28,251 nt of DNA from the NCBI GenBank assembly GCA_903903765.1, contig CAIVAH010000255.1, positions 1-28,251 of the forward strand, given 5' to 3'. The number at the start of each line of letters is the position of its first letter. Position 1 is the stretch's first letter. Positions 15,484 through 25,867 of the stretch are shown in pieces. The notes below the pieces were generated by a model, which saw only the letters and a list, made by a program, of their open reading frames with translations, was not told the DNA's origin and did not search any database. Both the position numbers and the translations under genes were made by a program. The DNA comes from an uncultured Methylococcaceae bacterium (GTDB lineage: Bacteria > Pseudomonadota > Gammaproteobacteria > Methylococcales > Methylomonadaceae).

Positions 15484-17115
15484 TTAAAATATATTATGTG
15501 GCTTGGCAGGATTTCTGACATTTACACTAGGTGTTTTTACTGGCATTTCCATATTGGTAACGCTGTCTGTGTCGTCGTATGTTTCTGATTCTGTGTTGCC
15601 TGATATCATAGATTTAATTTCAAATCTTATTTCATCAGTATATGTAAACACTTCTTGTTCTAGAAATAATTCTTCATAAGGTAAAATAAATAAATGTGCA
15701 AGCGCATTTGCAATTGCGGCTAATTCGCACTGATACAAAAACAAATATAAAAAACCATTACAATGCGTAAAAACATCGCCATTCCGTTTTATTCGAATTA
15801 AATTAAATACTTCCTCAATCGGTATTACTTCATTTAACTTAAATTTAATTAATGAAGAGTTGATTTCCATTTTTTGTGCATAATCAATAAGTATGTTGAT
15901 TTGCTCAACAAACTCATCAACACTCATAGCACCTTTACTATAACTATTAATATCTATTTGATTATATTCTTCAATGTTATTTGGAATCACACGTGAATAA
16001 TAACAACCTTGCATCGCATCCACCATTGAAATAAATTTTAGAAACTCAACAGACTTAGGAATAACGATATTAGCGCCTAGATTGATTAATAATTTCTCAT
16101 CACTATTTCGTAACGGTAAATTCATTTCACGCACAATGATTTTTAATTGTCTTCCACCTTTTCTACGAACATGAAGGATTTGCTGTGCTAATTCAGATAC
16201 GTGTTCAGATGAAATGGTATAGATAATGATGGTTGCAATTGAATCATGGCCAATAATATTAAATATTTCATCAAAGTCATTAACGAGTTCCCATTTACGG
16301 GGATATAACTCATGTGAAAGGGAAGATGGTTTTAGTAATAAAGTTGTTTCTTGACCAGTTAAAGGTGACATTAATGATACCAAAGAAGGAGTTTTACTGA
16401 ATTTATCGATTGATAATTGATGATTATCTTCATCAAATATCAGGTCTAATGAGATATTTGCTTGCACTGACATTTTAAGATGCCAAAATAATATATTATA
16501 TTTAATATTAATGCTTTCATAATCGATAACCGTTAAGCCATTAAATAAATTATTAAATTTAGAAAATTGTTTATGCGTTACGTTAGATGATTGATCACCA
16601 TAAATAATCCAAAGACACATCATATTCTGGCTGATAAACCAACTTTGCCAAGATGATAATAAAAATGCTAATTCCATCTCTGTCATTGATAAAAATATAT
16701 CTTGATAAATGTCGATAACAATCAAATCAAAATCAGCGAATTTTTTACTTGAAATATCACTTTTAATTTTTTTAAAAAATAAATTGTATTCCTCAACATA
16801 GATAAAATTTAATGATAAATGCCCAGTTCTATATATTGCCATCAACTTATCAGCTTTATTTTGAGGCACATTAAAAACATCACTCTTATCTTCAAATGAT
16901 AATAAAGCAGTTTTATTAGAAGCATTACTGATTATTGTTTCAACAATGATGGATCTCGCCATAGCTAAGGTGGGTACAGATAAAGCAAAAAGACCTGGCT
17001 TTTCAATGGAATTAAATTTTGGATCCAAATCAACAATACCAATAATTGACTGACTTGTTGTCAAACTATTAGCATCATGATGACCATCATTTTGTTTTAC
17101 CAGTCGTAACTTCAT
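15484..17115 (-). CDS. bcsE: c-di-GMP-binding cellulose regulator BcsE
   Basis: A 543-residue cytosolic protein (E. coli 523) of the BcsE family (DUF2819). BcsE binds c-di-GMP through a degenerate GGDEF-like region and enhances cellulose output through BcsF and BcsG. The RxGD I-site motif is present as RNGD (444-447, in 'IKRNGDVFTHCNG'), aligning with the RTGD of E. coli. The receiver-like segment 'GRQLKIIVREMNLPLRNSDE' (321-340) matches E. coli. The start ATG at 17115 leaves a 47-base gap after bcsC. So c-di-GMP sensing should operate at both BcsE and BcsA. Confidence 0.92.
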   Translation of the reverse strand: MKLRLVKQNDGHHDANSLTTSQSIIGIVDLDPKFNSIEKPGLFALSVPTLAMARSIIVETIISNASNKTALLSFEDKSDVFNVPQNKADKLMAIYRTGHLSLNFIYVEEYNLFFKKIKSDISSKKFADFDLIVIDIYQDIFLSMTEMELAFLLSSWQSWFISQNMMCLWIIYGDQSSNVTHKQFSKFNNLFNGLTVIDYESINIKYNILFWHLKMSVQANISLDLIFDEDNHQLSIDKFSKTPSLVSLMSPLTGQETTLLLKPSSLSHELYPRKWELVNDFDEIFNIIGHDSIATIIIYTISSEHVSELAQQILHVRRKGGRQLKIIVREMNLPLRNSDEKLLINLGANIVIPKSVEFLKFISMVDAMQGCYYSRVIPNNIEEYNQIDINSYSKGAMSVDEFVEQINILIDYAQKMEINSSLIKFKLNEVIPIEEVFNLIRIKRNGDVFTHCNGFLYLFLYQCELAAIANALAHLFILPYEELFLEQEVFTYTDEIRFEIKSMISGNTESETYDDTDSVTNMEMPVKTPSVNVRNPAKPHNIF

Positions 17116-17162
17116 TCTAAAGAGTCTCTTATTTGTGAATTAAGCTAAATGAAAACAGAAAG

Positions 17163-20100
17163 TTAATAATCAGCATAATCATTAATAGTATTTGGAACTT
17201 TAGGAGGGGTACTTATAGCATCCCAATGTTCATTAAAATCGTATTTTAAGTACAATCCAACATTACTTGGGTTATAAAATAAAGCACGTTGTATCTGCGC
17301 ACGCCCACCGATTGACCAGTGATCAGTTAAACGTTTCTCAATAACAGCGCTCACCCCATAAGTAAAAGCATGAGTTTCACTGCCTAAATAAGTTGTTGTT
17401 AATCCGGAGTTCAAAGCTTGGTCTTGCAAAATCGGATCATTTGGGTAGTAGTCAGAATCGTTAACTTTTGAATAAGAGTAAGCGCCAGTAACACGAAGGG
17501 AATAAGCCAAATCAGAATAACGGCCATAGAGTGTTATAGGTAATGATAGCGATGCATAAGCTTGGGGACTAAAATACCCACCATTACCAAAACTAAATTC
17601 ATTTTGATTATTAGCATAGTGCATAAAAAGAGTATTTAAACCCCAATCGACATTACTTAGATTTTTAGTGTCCTTCCATAAAGCACCATAAATACCAACC
17701 TGTCCTTGAAACTTATCATTATCCTTTAAATTCTGACCATTTATGTACTGATATTGCCAATTTGACCAAACTCCAACGGCACTTCCGTCATCATATCCCA
17801 AACTGAATCCGGCGCCATTTTGTCTAGCTCCACCCCAAATTTGTTGGGTATAAGGATCAGTAAGTCCAGCATATGATAGAACGGTATTTCGGATTGGTCG
17901 ACGTGATGCATTAATGGCCCATGAAAATGCATTAAAGTCTCCATCCAATCGTAAGCCACCTACCACATCTGAAACTAAGAAATTTTCTGGTGTTCTACCA
18001 ACATCAACCATCCAATTCTTACCCATCCAGCCAACGTTATAACCAACGCCTGTTGCTATTGGGGTTGAGTTATTTTGGCCACTTAAATGTAATTGCGATG
18101 TTCCAAAATCTTTAGCATTTAAGTTTTGTAATTCACCTTCTAGATGTACTGGATTAACTCTAATTATTGCATGACCAATATTATTTACTGGCAACTTTGC
18201 TTCAATATTAGCGGCTAATGAACTAGTATTAGTCCCAAAACGGTAATCAGGAAAGAATGTCACATAACCATCAGATTTCTTTCGCAATTCGTCTATATTT
18301 GATTTAACATTACTCGTTAGCCAATCAACATTGCTATTTTGATAAAGCCATTTTTTATCAGCTTCATTGATGATAGTGGTGTCTATCTTAGCTGTAAGCA
18401 AATTTTCTTCAAATTTGTTATTGGCTTTATTAGCTTGTAACGCCGCATAACATAACCGCTCAGCTAAACGCCATTTTTTCATGTATAAAGCGGATTTTGA
18501 TGCAATATAAAGTGCGCGATCTTCACTACGTTTATCTAATAATAGTTCTTGCATTGCCGTTTCAGCTTGTTTGAACTGTTCTAAATCTACAAGAATCTGT
18601 ATACGTTTTACTTTCGGGTAATCAGAGTATTTATCTAAACTTACTAATTTATCAAAATGTTCATCAATCCATAGTGAAATCAATTGACGCGTACTTTCTG
18701 GGTTTTTTGAGTTTATATTTTGTGCTTGTTTTGATTCTAAGAAAATTGCCGAGAATAAAGTATCATTTTGGAGCAGTTGTAAATAAATCTCTTTAGCTTG
18801 TGCTATTTTGTTTTGAGCGACCAATTTATTTGCTTGATCAATTTTGTACTCAAATATGATTTGATTATATTGTTCAAGTTCGTCATTTGAAGCAAGCTTC
18901 AAATTAATTTTTTTATCAAGATTGGCTAACTTATCAAAATCTTTTAGTTTAGTCAGTATACGAGCGTAATCTAATTGAGTAGAAATAGGCCACTGAGCTG
19001 AGTATTCCAGCTTATTAATAACTTTTCTGGAATGTTCCTTTACATCTATATCATATAGAGTATTCGCAATTTTAATTAAAAGTTTAGGCTCTTTATTTGC
19101 GTTTTCCTCAAGCGTAGTTAGATAATTAATGGCTTTCGCTCTATCTTCTTTTAATAAACTTTCAATATGATTAAATTGGTAATTGAGTGATAAACGTTGT
19201 TGCGCTTCAATCATCCCAATGGTGCGTTTATCCGGATTGATTTTATTAATTTCATTTAATGCATCAATTGCACGGCCATTTTTAGATAGATATAAAGCAT
19301 ATGCATAGCTTATCTCATCAGATAAAATATTGTTTTTTAAGTAATCTAAAACGTACTTGTCTGCATCTGCCTTTCTATTTAGTTTATTAAGTAAATTAGC
19401 TAAACTAAAGATAAGCCAGGGGTCTTGGGTTTTAAATCCTGAAGCAAAATTAGTTTTCTCAGCGGCTAAAGCAATATTATGCTGTATTAGGGCTGTTTCA
19501 GCATCTGCGATTGTTGATTGTAATTTTTTATCGGACAGAAAATTTGCAATTACTTTTTTCTGTGAATCATTGTATTGGTCAGATAAAGTAAAAGCTTGCA
19601 CAGTCTTATTGTTATCAAATAACAAATTAAATCTTCCTACCAATGCTGAATAATTAGACTCATTAATGCCAAGCGCTTTAATGAAATATTCATCTGCTAA
19701 AGCTATGTTATTTGTGCTCGCGTAGATTTTTGCAATTGCGATATAGGGTGAGATTTCACTAGGATCCTGCAATATTTTTTTATTGTATTGGTCAATTACA
19801 TATTGCTTGTTAGCATTACTTGTTGCCAATTTATCAATTTGTAATAACTCAATCCAATAATTGGCTTTAGCTATCAATGCGTCCCAATTGGTTTTTTTAG
19901 CATTATTTCCGCGCAGTTTCTTTCCTTGTAGAAAAAAATCTTTAGCTTCACTGTAATTATTTTGACCTAATTTGGTGTTACCCAAACCTAAATAAACTTG
20001 TGAGTCTTTCGGATGTATTTGTTTTGCAATTAAAAAACTTCGTTCAGCTAACTCATATTCTGAATTATCAAGATGAGAAAATCCTTTTAAAAGAGCTTGA

Positions 20101-20936
20101 TATCCAGGGTCATGGATTTTATTATTGTAAGCAGTAAATTTTGATCTTAAATCCTTTACCTTCTCAATGACCTTTTCATCATAAGGAAATGTTGTAGCTA
20201 ATTTGTCGATATCAAAAGTTGTTAAATTTTCAACAGGAATCTCTGATATAGCGTTAAGCCATGCAGAAACAGTTTCCGGAGAATGAGTATCAGCATTAGA
20301 TAGTTGATCGTAAAGTCTAAGTGATTTTTTTACATCTGATTTATTGCTATTAGCTAATAAATTTGCATAGGCTAATTTATATTCTTTAATATAGGGATAT
20401 TCTTTAATTCTGGCTTCTAAGATTTGTTTTGCTTTGGTGTTATCACGTCCATTGTTGTAACCAAGCATATCTAGATACTCAATATCTAGACTAATAGTTG
20501 GCATGCCGTAGGGGAATAAATCTTGATAAATGCTAATTGATTCGCTTTTTCTTTGATTACCCGATAAAAAGCGAGCTTGCTGCAATTTGAGCTTATTGGG
20601 CCCATAGGCATAAAACAAACTTTTTAAAATGTTTAATCTGGGATCGTTCGCGTTTTTAGATTCAAGTATCGCTATATTCTTTTTAGCATTTTCACTATCA
20701 CCCTTAAGAATATTGATCTCAGCTTGTAAATATAGCACCTCAATATTGTTGTTATCAATTGATAACCAATGTTCTAACGCGGAATCAGCAATATCAAATC
20801 TATTGTCGATTTCAGCGATTAAAATCTGTTGCTTAAGGCGTTCAATTTGATTTGTTGAATCTGCTTTTGCATTTAAACCGCCATTCATAATTATTAAACT
20901 TAGGGTTAATAATTTAATGCGTTTTTTTTGTGACAT
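17163..20936 (-). CDS. bcsC: Cellulose export outer-membrane porin BcsC with periplasmic TPR scaffold
   Basis: About 1257 residues from ATG at 20936. The signal peptide is 'MSQKKRIKLLTLSLIIMNGG', followed by LNAKA. A long alpha-helical TPR superhelix fills roughly residues 30-880. The C-terminal part is an outer-membrane beta-barrel (from about 900) with 'WGLNTLFMHYANNQ' and 'GRYSDLAYSLRVTGAYSYSK', typical of the BcsC barrel. BcsC secretes the glucan through the outer membrane. An in-frame ATG at 20978 would add 14 residues before the signal peptide and lacks a ribosome binding site; AAAGG at 20947-20951 supports the shorter start. It is longer than E. coli BcsC (1157), mainly in the TPR region. 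It is the first gene of the operon. Confidence 0.92.
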   Translation of the reverse strand: MSQKKRIKLLTLSLIIMNGGLNAKADSTNQIERLKQQILIAEIDNRFDIADSALEHWLSIDNNNIEVLYLQAEINILKGDSENAKKNIAILESKNANDPRLNILKSLFYAYGPNKLKLQQARFLSGNQRKSESISIYQDLFPYGMPTISLDIEYLDMLGYNNGRDNTKAKQILEARIKEYPYIKEYKLAYANLLANSNKSDVKKSLRLYDQLSNADTHSPETVSAWLNAISEIPVENLTTFDIDKLATTFPYDEKVIEKVKDLRSKFTAYNNKIHDPGYQALLKGFSHLDNSEYELAERSFLIAKQIHPKDSQVYLGLGNTKLGQNNYSEAKDFFLQGKKLRGNNAKKTNWDALIAKANYWIELLQIDKLATSNANKQYVIDQYNKKILQDPSEISPYIAIAKIYASTNNIALADEYFIKALGINESNYSALVGRFNLLFDNNKTVQAFTLSDQYNDSQKKVIANFLSDKKLQSTIADAETALIQHNIALAAEKTNFASGFKTQDPWLIFSLANLLNKLNRKADADKYVLDYLKNNILSDEISYAYALYLSKNGRAIDALNEINKINPDKRTIGMIEAQQRLSLNYQFNHIESLLKEDRAKAINYLTTLEENANKEPKLLIKIANTLYDIDVKEHSRKVINKLEYSAQWPISTQLDYARILTKLKDFDKLANLDKKINLKLASNDELEQYNQIIFEYKIDQANKLVAQNKIAQAKEIYLQLLQNDTLFSAIFLESKQAQNINSKNPESTRQLISLWIDEHFDKLVSLDKYSDYPKVKRIQILVDLEQFKQAETAMQELLLDKRSEDRALYIASKSALYMKKWRLAERLCYAALQANKANNKFEENLLTAKIDTTIINEADKKWLYQNSNVDWLTSNVKSNIDELRKKSDGYVTFFPDYRFGTNTSSLAANIEAKLPVNNIGHAIIRVNPVHLEGELQNLNAKDFGTSQLHLSGQNNSTPIATGVGYNVGWMGKNWMVDVGRTPENFLVSDVVGGLRLDGDFNAFSWAINASRRPIRNTVLSYAGLTDPYTQQIWGGARQNGAGFSLGYDDGSAVGVWSNWQYQYINGQNLKDNDKFQGQVGIYGALWKDTKNLSNVDWGLNTLFMHYANNQNEFSFGNGGYFSPQAYASLSLPITLYGRYSDLAYSLRVTGAYSYSKVNDSDYYPNDPILQDQALNSGLTTTYLGSETHAFTYGVSAVIEKRLTDHWSIGGRAQIQRALFYNPSNVGLYLKYDFNEHWDAISTPPKVPNTINDYADY

Positions 20937-21028
20937 GTTTAAAAAACCTTTAATCTCTAAGCTTCTATTAATTTCCATATTGAAAATACGTACACAAGGT
21001 TTTTTTTAAAATTCTATTAAGAATCAAA

Positions 21029-21088
21029 TTTATAGAAATAAATAACTTTTGTCAATTGAAATAAAAGTTAATATAAATAGAATGTCAA
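21029..21088 (-). promoter_or_regulatory. Candidate tandem promoters of the bcs operon
   Basis: Two consensus -35 hexamers TTGACA are found on the minus strand, at 21088-21083 and 21055-21050. The second is followed after 15 bases by TATAAA (21034-21029). The first can pair with TTTATT or TTTTAT near 21061-21066. They lie in the 177-base AT-rich gap between the asd stop and bcsC, where no clear asd terminator is seen. Start-site mapping is needed; the spacer of the second is short. Confidence 0.4.
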
Positions 21089-21113
21089 ATAATAAAAAAC
21101 TCTTATGTAAAAA

Positions 21114-22136
21114 TCAAATAAAGTCTTTTATCAATATCTCAGCAATTTGCACACTATTTAGAGCAGCTCCTTTCCTTACATTATCTCCGACCACCCATAA
21201 ATCAATGCCTTGAGGATGTGATATATCTTCTCGGATACGCCCAACAAAAACATTATCATTACCAGAAGAGTCAGTTACCGCCGTAGGATATCCGCCATCA
21301 ACTCTTTCATCAATAACGGTAATACCTGGTGCATTAGATAATAGTTCTTTAACTTTCTCACAACTTATCTTTTTAACAGTTTCAATATGCACTGATTCAG
21401 AATGTCCATAGAATACAGGTACGCGAACTGCAGTCGCATTCACCATTACACGTTCATCACCCAATATTTTTTGGGTTTCCCAGACCATTTTCATCTCTTC
21501 TTTGGTGTAGCCATTGTCCATAAATACATCTATTTGAGGTAAAACGTTAAAGGCGATTTGTTTAGGATAAACTTTAGCGGTAATTGGTTGTAAATTTAAT
21601 AGATTTAAGGTTTGTTTCCCCAATTCTTCTATGGCTTCTTTACCCGTGCCTGATACGGCTTGATAAGTACTCACATTAATACGGCTTATACCTACTGCAT
21701 CGTATATCGGTTTTAATGCAACTAACATTTGAATGGTTGAGCAATTTGGATTGGCTATAATGCCTCTGTTGACATAATCAGCAACTTTTTCTGGATTAAC
21801 CTCAGGTACAACTAAAGGTATGTCATGATCGTATCTAAATTGAGAGGTATTATCGATAACAACACATCCAGCCGCTGCTGCAATAGGCGCATAAACTTCT
21901 GAGATGGATGCGCCAGGTGAGAATAAACCAATCTGTGCTTTTGAAAAATCAAAAGTAGCTAAATCTTGTACTTTTAAATAACCCTCTTTGAAAGGAATAC
22001 GTTTACCAACTGAATTGCTACTAGCTAATGCATAGACTTCACCCACAGGAAAATTGCGTTCTTCCAATATTGATAACATGGCTTCACCTACTGCACCCGT
22101 TGCTCCCACGACAGCAACGTTATAAAGTTTACTCAT
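21114..22136 (-). CDS. asd: Aspartate-semialdehyde dehydrogenase
   Basis: A 340-residue enzyme reducing beta-aspartyl phosphate to aspartate semialdehyde with NADPH, the branch-point step for lysine/diaminopimelate, threonine and methionine. The NADP-binding motif GATGAVG is at 11-17. The nucleophile Cys132 sits in 'NPNCSTIQ'. The active-site His/Arg region 'VRVPVFYGHSESVHIE' (237-252) is intact. AAGGA precedes the ATG at 22136. Transcribed in the same direction as adk and bcs, 67 bases after adk. It looks like the shorter Asd2-type enzyme. No anomaly seen. Confidence 0.95.
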   Translation of the reverse strand: MSKLYNVAVVGATGAVGEAMLSILEERNFPVGEVYALASSNSVGKRIPFKEGYLKVQDLATFDFSKAQIGLFSPGASISEVYAPIAAAAGCVVIDNTSQFRYDHDIPLVVPEVNPEKVADYVNRGIIANPNCSTIQMLVALKPIYDAVGISRINVSTYQAVSGTGKEAIEELGKQTLNLLNLQPITAKVYPKQIAFNVLPQIDVFMDNGYTKEEMKMVWETQKILGDERVMVNATAVRVPVFYGHSESVHIETVKKISCEKVKELLSNAPGITVIDERVDGGYPTAVTDSSGNDNVFVGRIREDISHPQGIDLWVVGDNVRKGAALNSVQIAEILIKDFI

Positions 22137-22163
22137 TTACTTATATTCCTTAATCAAAATCGA

Positions 22164-22176
22164 GAGGCACTGCCTC
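22164..22176. terminator. Small hairpin between adk and asd
   Basis: GAGGC (22164-22168) and GCCTC (22172-22176) with a 3-base loop. No U tract follows it on the minus strand, so termination is doubtful. It could merely be a processing or structural element in an adk-asd transcript. Confidence 0.25.
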
Positions 22177-22203
22177 AAAATAGAACTATTAATTTAAAAG
22201 TTT

Positions 22204-22872
<669 letters not shown>

Positions 22873-22886
22873 TTATAACACAACAC

Positions 22887-22922
22887 GCTTATTCACTTGT
22901 AAAAATGCTTATACCTGCTTAT
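22887..22922. promoter_or_regulatory. Helically phased GCTTAT direct repeats in the adk-sucA intergenic region
   Basis: GCTTAT occurs at 22887, 22907 and 22917, spacings of 20 and 10 bases that place the copies on one face of the helix. They lie in the 195-base divergent region between adk and sucA. A regulator site is possible; the region is AT-rich and chance cannot be excluded. Confidence 0.3.
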
Positions 22923-22991
22923 TCTATTGAAAAAATTTTATTTAATGCCGAAATCAATCAATCTTGGCGAGATTTTTGATAATTGGTAAGA

Positions 22992-23021
22992 TTCACTTGT
23001 GTGACTAATTCGCTTTAGAAT
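22992..23021 (+). promoter_or_regulatory. Candidate sucA promoter
   Basis: TTCACT (22992-22997), an 18-base spacer and TAGAAT (23016-23021, 5 of 6). It would give a leader of only about 10 bases before the ATG at 23038, so an upstream start is also possible. Confidence 0.25.
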
Positions 23022-23037
23022 TTATTGGATAGTAATA

Positions 23038-25866
23038 ATGAGTAAGCTGATAGAAGTTTTTCAAGATTCATCATCATTGCAAGGCAGCAATGCAACCTAT
23101 ATTGAAAGTTTATACGAGCGCTATTTAGATGATCCCGAATCTGTAGAAATCAGTTGGCAAAAACATTTTAAAGAAATACAGCAAGGTTTGGCGTATGAAA
23201 CGCCACATAGTCCCGTTGTTGACAGATTTGCTGAGTTAGCAACACAATCACATCGCCGATTAGCTCAACTACAAGGCTTTACTGAAGAAAGCGTAAAAAA
23301 ACAAGCTGCCGTTTCTAGACTTATCAACCATTACAGGGTGCGTGGGCATCAGATAGCTAATAGTAATCCGCTAGGAAAAAGTATCCAACCAACTTCAGAT
23401 ATGGATCCGTCTTACTACGGATTAACTGAGTTAGATATGGATACTTTATTTGATACGGGTGCAATACAAGGGGGTGTCGACCGATTAACGTTACGAAATA
23501 TTATTGACAATTTAAGGGCTATTTATTGCGCAAGTATTGGCTCCGAATTTATGCATATTGTTGATACTAAAATTAGACGCTGGTTAATCAATCGATTAGA
23601 GACATCAAAAGCGACCGTTTCCTTAAATACTAATCAAAAACTGGAGATACTTAAATTATTAACAGCTGCTGAAGGTATCGAAAGTCATTTACATCATCGC
23701 TTTGTGGGACAAAAGCGGTTCTCTCTTGAAGGTGGAGAATCATTAATACCAATACTAGACGAATTAATACAAAGTTCTAGCCAAAAAGGCGTAAAAGAAA
23801 TCGTGATTGGCATGGCACACCGTGGTCGCTTGAACGTATTAGTCAATATATTAGGTAAAAGCCCAGCAAGTTTATTTGATGAGTTTGAAGGAACTTCATC
23901 TTTATTGCCTGGTGCTAAATCAGGGGATGTTAAATATCACATGGGATTTTCATCCAACTTAGACACTCCAACTGGCCCGGTGCATGTCACTTTAGCGTTT
24001 AATCCTTCACATTTAGAAATTATAAATCCCGTAGTAGAAGGCTCAGTTAGAGCTCGCCAAGATAGAGCAGGTGAGGAAGGTGTAAGTACGGTTATACCTG
24101 TTTTAATACATGGTGATGCTGCTTTCTCTGGACAAGGAATCGTAATGGAGACACTTAATATGTCTCAAACGCGGGCATTTTATACCGGTGGCACAGTGCA
24201 TATCGTGATCAACAATCAAATTGGCTTTACGACTAGTAATCCATTAGATGCGCGATCAACTTTATATTGTACTGATGTAGCTAGCATGATTCAAGCGCCA
24301 GTATTTCATGTAAATGGTGATGACCCAGAAGCCGTTATCTTTGTGACTAAACTAGCACTAGATTATCGAATGACCTTCAATAAAGACGTAGTAATTGATC
24401 TTATTTGTTATAGACGACTAGGACATAACGAAGCTGATGAACCTGCTGCGACTCAACCTTTAATGTATAAAAAAATTCGTAAGCATAAAACTACTCGAAA
24501 AATTTATGCTGAAAAATTAATCAGTGAAAAATTATTAAGTTTTGATGCTGCGTTAGCAATGGAGCACGATTATCAAAAACTATTAGAAGCAGGTGCTGTG
24601 GTTTCTAGGCCTATCTCTAAGAACCCAGAATACTCATACACCAATCAATGGTTTAAATTCCTTAATACAACTTGGGATACCCCTGCAAATACAGCAATAT
24701 CTTTAGATTTTTTGCGATTTTGTAATGATCGAATGCAACGTTTACCCGCTGGATTTGAATTACATCCAAGAGTTGCAAAAGTCATGGACAATCGTCGCAA
24801 AATGGCAGCAGGCGCATTACCCTTGGATTGGGGTTTTGCAGAAAATCTAGCCTATGCCAGTTTACTTTTAGAAAAACATCCCATAAGAATTACAGGGCAA
24901 GATGTTGGACGCGGGACTTTTGTGCATCGACATGCCGTATTACATAATCAACTTAACAATAAAACCTACACCTCCTTAAAGCATTTAGACAAAGAGCAAG
25001 GTAGCGCGTTGATCTTTGATTCTTTATTATCTGAAGCCGGTGTTTTGGGTTTTGAATATGGTTACAGTACAACAACACCGAATTCATTGGTGATTTGGGA
25101 AGCCCAATTTGGTGATTTCGCTAATGGTGCACAAGTTGTTATTGATCAATTTATTAGTTCGGGTGAAACTAAATGGGGACGGCTTTGTGGATTAGTGATG
25201 TTATTACCCCATGGCTATGAAGGGCAGGGGCCTGAACATTCATCAGCAAGATTAGAGCGGTATTTACAATTATGTGCAGAAAATAATATCCAAGTTTGCA
25301 ACCCTACAACGCCAGCCCAAATCTTTCATCTACTTCGTAGACAAATCATACGTCCATACCGAAAACCATTGGTTATTATGAGTCCAAAGAGCTTATTAAG
25401 ACATAAATTGGCGGTATCTTCTTTGGAAGATTTAAGCTCAGGACAATTCCAAACTATTATCCCAGAACACATTAAAGTTAATCCAAAAGAGGTGACACGG
25501 TTTATTTTATGTGCAGGTAAAGTCTATTACGATTTACTTGAAACGCGAGATCAAGATAATTTAAAAAATATCGTTATCTGTCGATTAGAACAGCTTTACC
25601 CATTTCCGGGAAAACAACTTAAAACAGAATTAGCTAAGTATCCCAATTTAATCGAGTTCATTTGGTGCCAAGAAGAACCAAAAAATCAAGGTGCTTGGTA
25701 TCAATTAAAACACCATTTTACAGATCAACTAGACTCGAATATTAGTTTATTCTATGCGGGTCGCGATGCTTCTGCAGCACCCGCGGTTGGAAAATTCCAC
25801 GTCCATATAGAACAACAAAAAGCTGTCGTTCATTCGGCCTTATACGGCAATACCTTAGGAAATTAA
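23038..25866 (+). CDS. sucA: 2-oxoglutarate dehydrogenase E1 component
   Basis: A 942-residue thiamine-diphosphate-dependent E1o, decarboxylating 2-oxoglutarate and succinylating the lipoyl group of SucB in the TCA cycle. The N-terminal segment '[16 protein letters not shown]' is the E1o-specific E2-interacting region. Catalytic and cofactor motifs are intact: '[10 protein letters not shown]' (259-268, matching His260-His261 region of E. coli), 'GDAAFSGQG' (359-367), '[10 protein letters not shown]' (391-400), 'GDDPE' (427-431) and '[12 protein letters not shown]' (458-469). The C-terminal '[20 protein letters not shown]' is typical. Length is as in E. coli (933). It starts the sucA-sucB-lpd operon; the gap to sucB is one base, with GGAA in the final codons serving as the sucB ribosome binding site. 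Confidence 0.96.
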   Translation: MSKLIEVFQDSSSLQGSNATYIESLYERYLDDPESVEISWQKHFKEIQQGLAYETPHSPVVDRFAELATQSHRRLAQLQGFTEESVKKQAAVSRLINHYRVRGHQIANSNPLGKSIQPTSDMDPSYYGLTELDMDTLFDTGAIQGGVDRLTLRNIIDNLRAIYCASIGSEFMHIVDTKIRRWLINRLETSKATVSLNTNQKLEILKLLTAAEGIESHLHHRFVGQKRFSLEGGESLIPILDELIQSSSQKGVKEIVIGMAHRGRLNVLVNILGKSPASLFDEFEGTSSLLPGAKSGDVKYHMGFSSNLDTPTGPVHVTLAFNPSHLEIINPVVEGSVRARQDRAGEEGVSTVIPVLIHGDAAFSGQGIVMETLNMSQTRAFYTGGTVHIVINNQIGFTTSNPLDARSTLYCTDVASMIQAPVFHVNGDDPEAVIFVTKLALDYRMTFNKDVVIDLICYRRLGHNEADEPAATQPLMYKKIRKHKTTRKIYAEKLISEKLLSFDAALAMEHDYQKLLEAGAVVSRPISKNPEYSYTNQWFKFLNTTWDTPANTAISLDFLRFCNDRMQRLPAGFELHPRVAKVMDNRRKMAAGALPLDWGFAENLAYASLLLEKHPIRITGQDVGRGTFVHRHAVLHNQLNNKTYTSLKHLDKEQGSALIFDSLLSEAGVLGFEYGYSTTTPNSLVIWEAQFGDFANGAQVVIDQFISSGETKWGRLCGLVMLLPHGYEGQGPEHSSARLERYLQLCAENNIQVCNPTTPAQIFHLLRRQIIRPYRKPLVIMSPKSLLRHKLAVSSLEDLSSGQFQTIIPEHIKVNPKEVTRFILCAGKVYYDLLETRDQDNLKNIVICRLEQLYPFPGKQLKTELAKYPNLIEFIWCQEEPKNQGAWYQLKHHFTDQLDSNISLFYAGRDASAAPAVGKFHVHIEQQKAVVHSALYGNTLGN

Positions 25867-25867
25867 T

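Noticed and set aside
15474..15521. Longer bcsF start at 15521
   Set aside because: It would overlap bcsE by 38 bases, while the ATG at 15473 gives the family length and spacing.
17741..17959. Minus-strand 72-codon frame within bcsC
   Set aside because: Out-of-frame shadow of the beta-barrel coding region, with no independent support.
20937..20978. Longer bcsC start at 20978
   Set aside because: It adds 14 residues in front of a good signal peptide and lacks a ribosome binding site.
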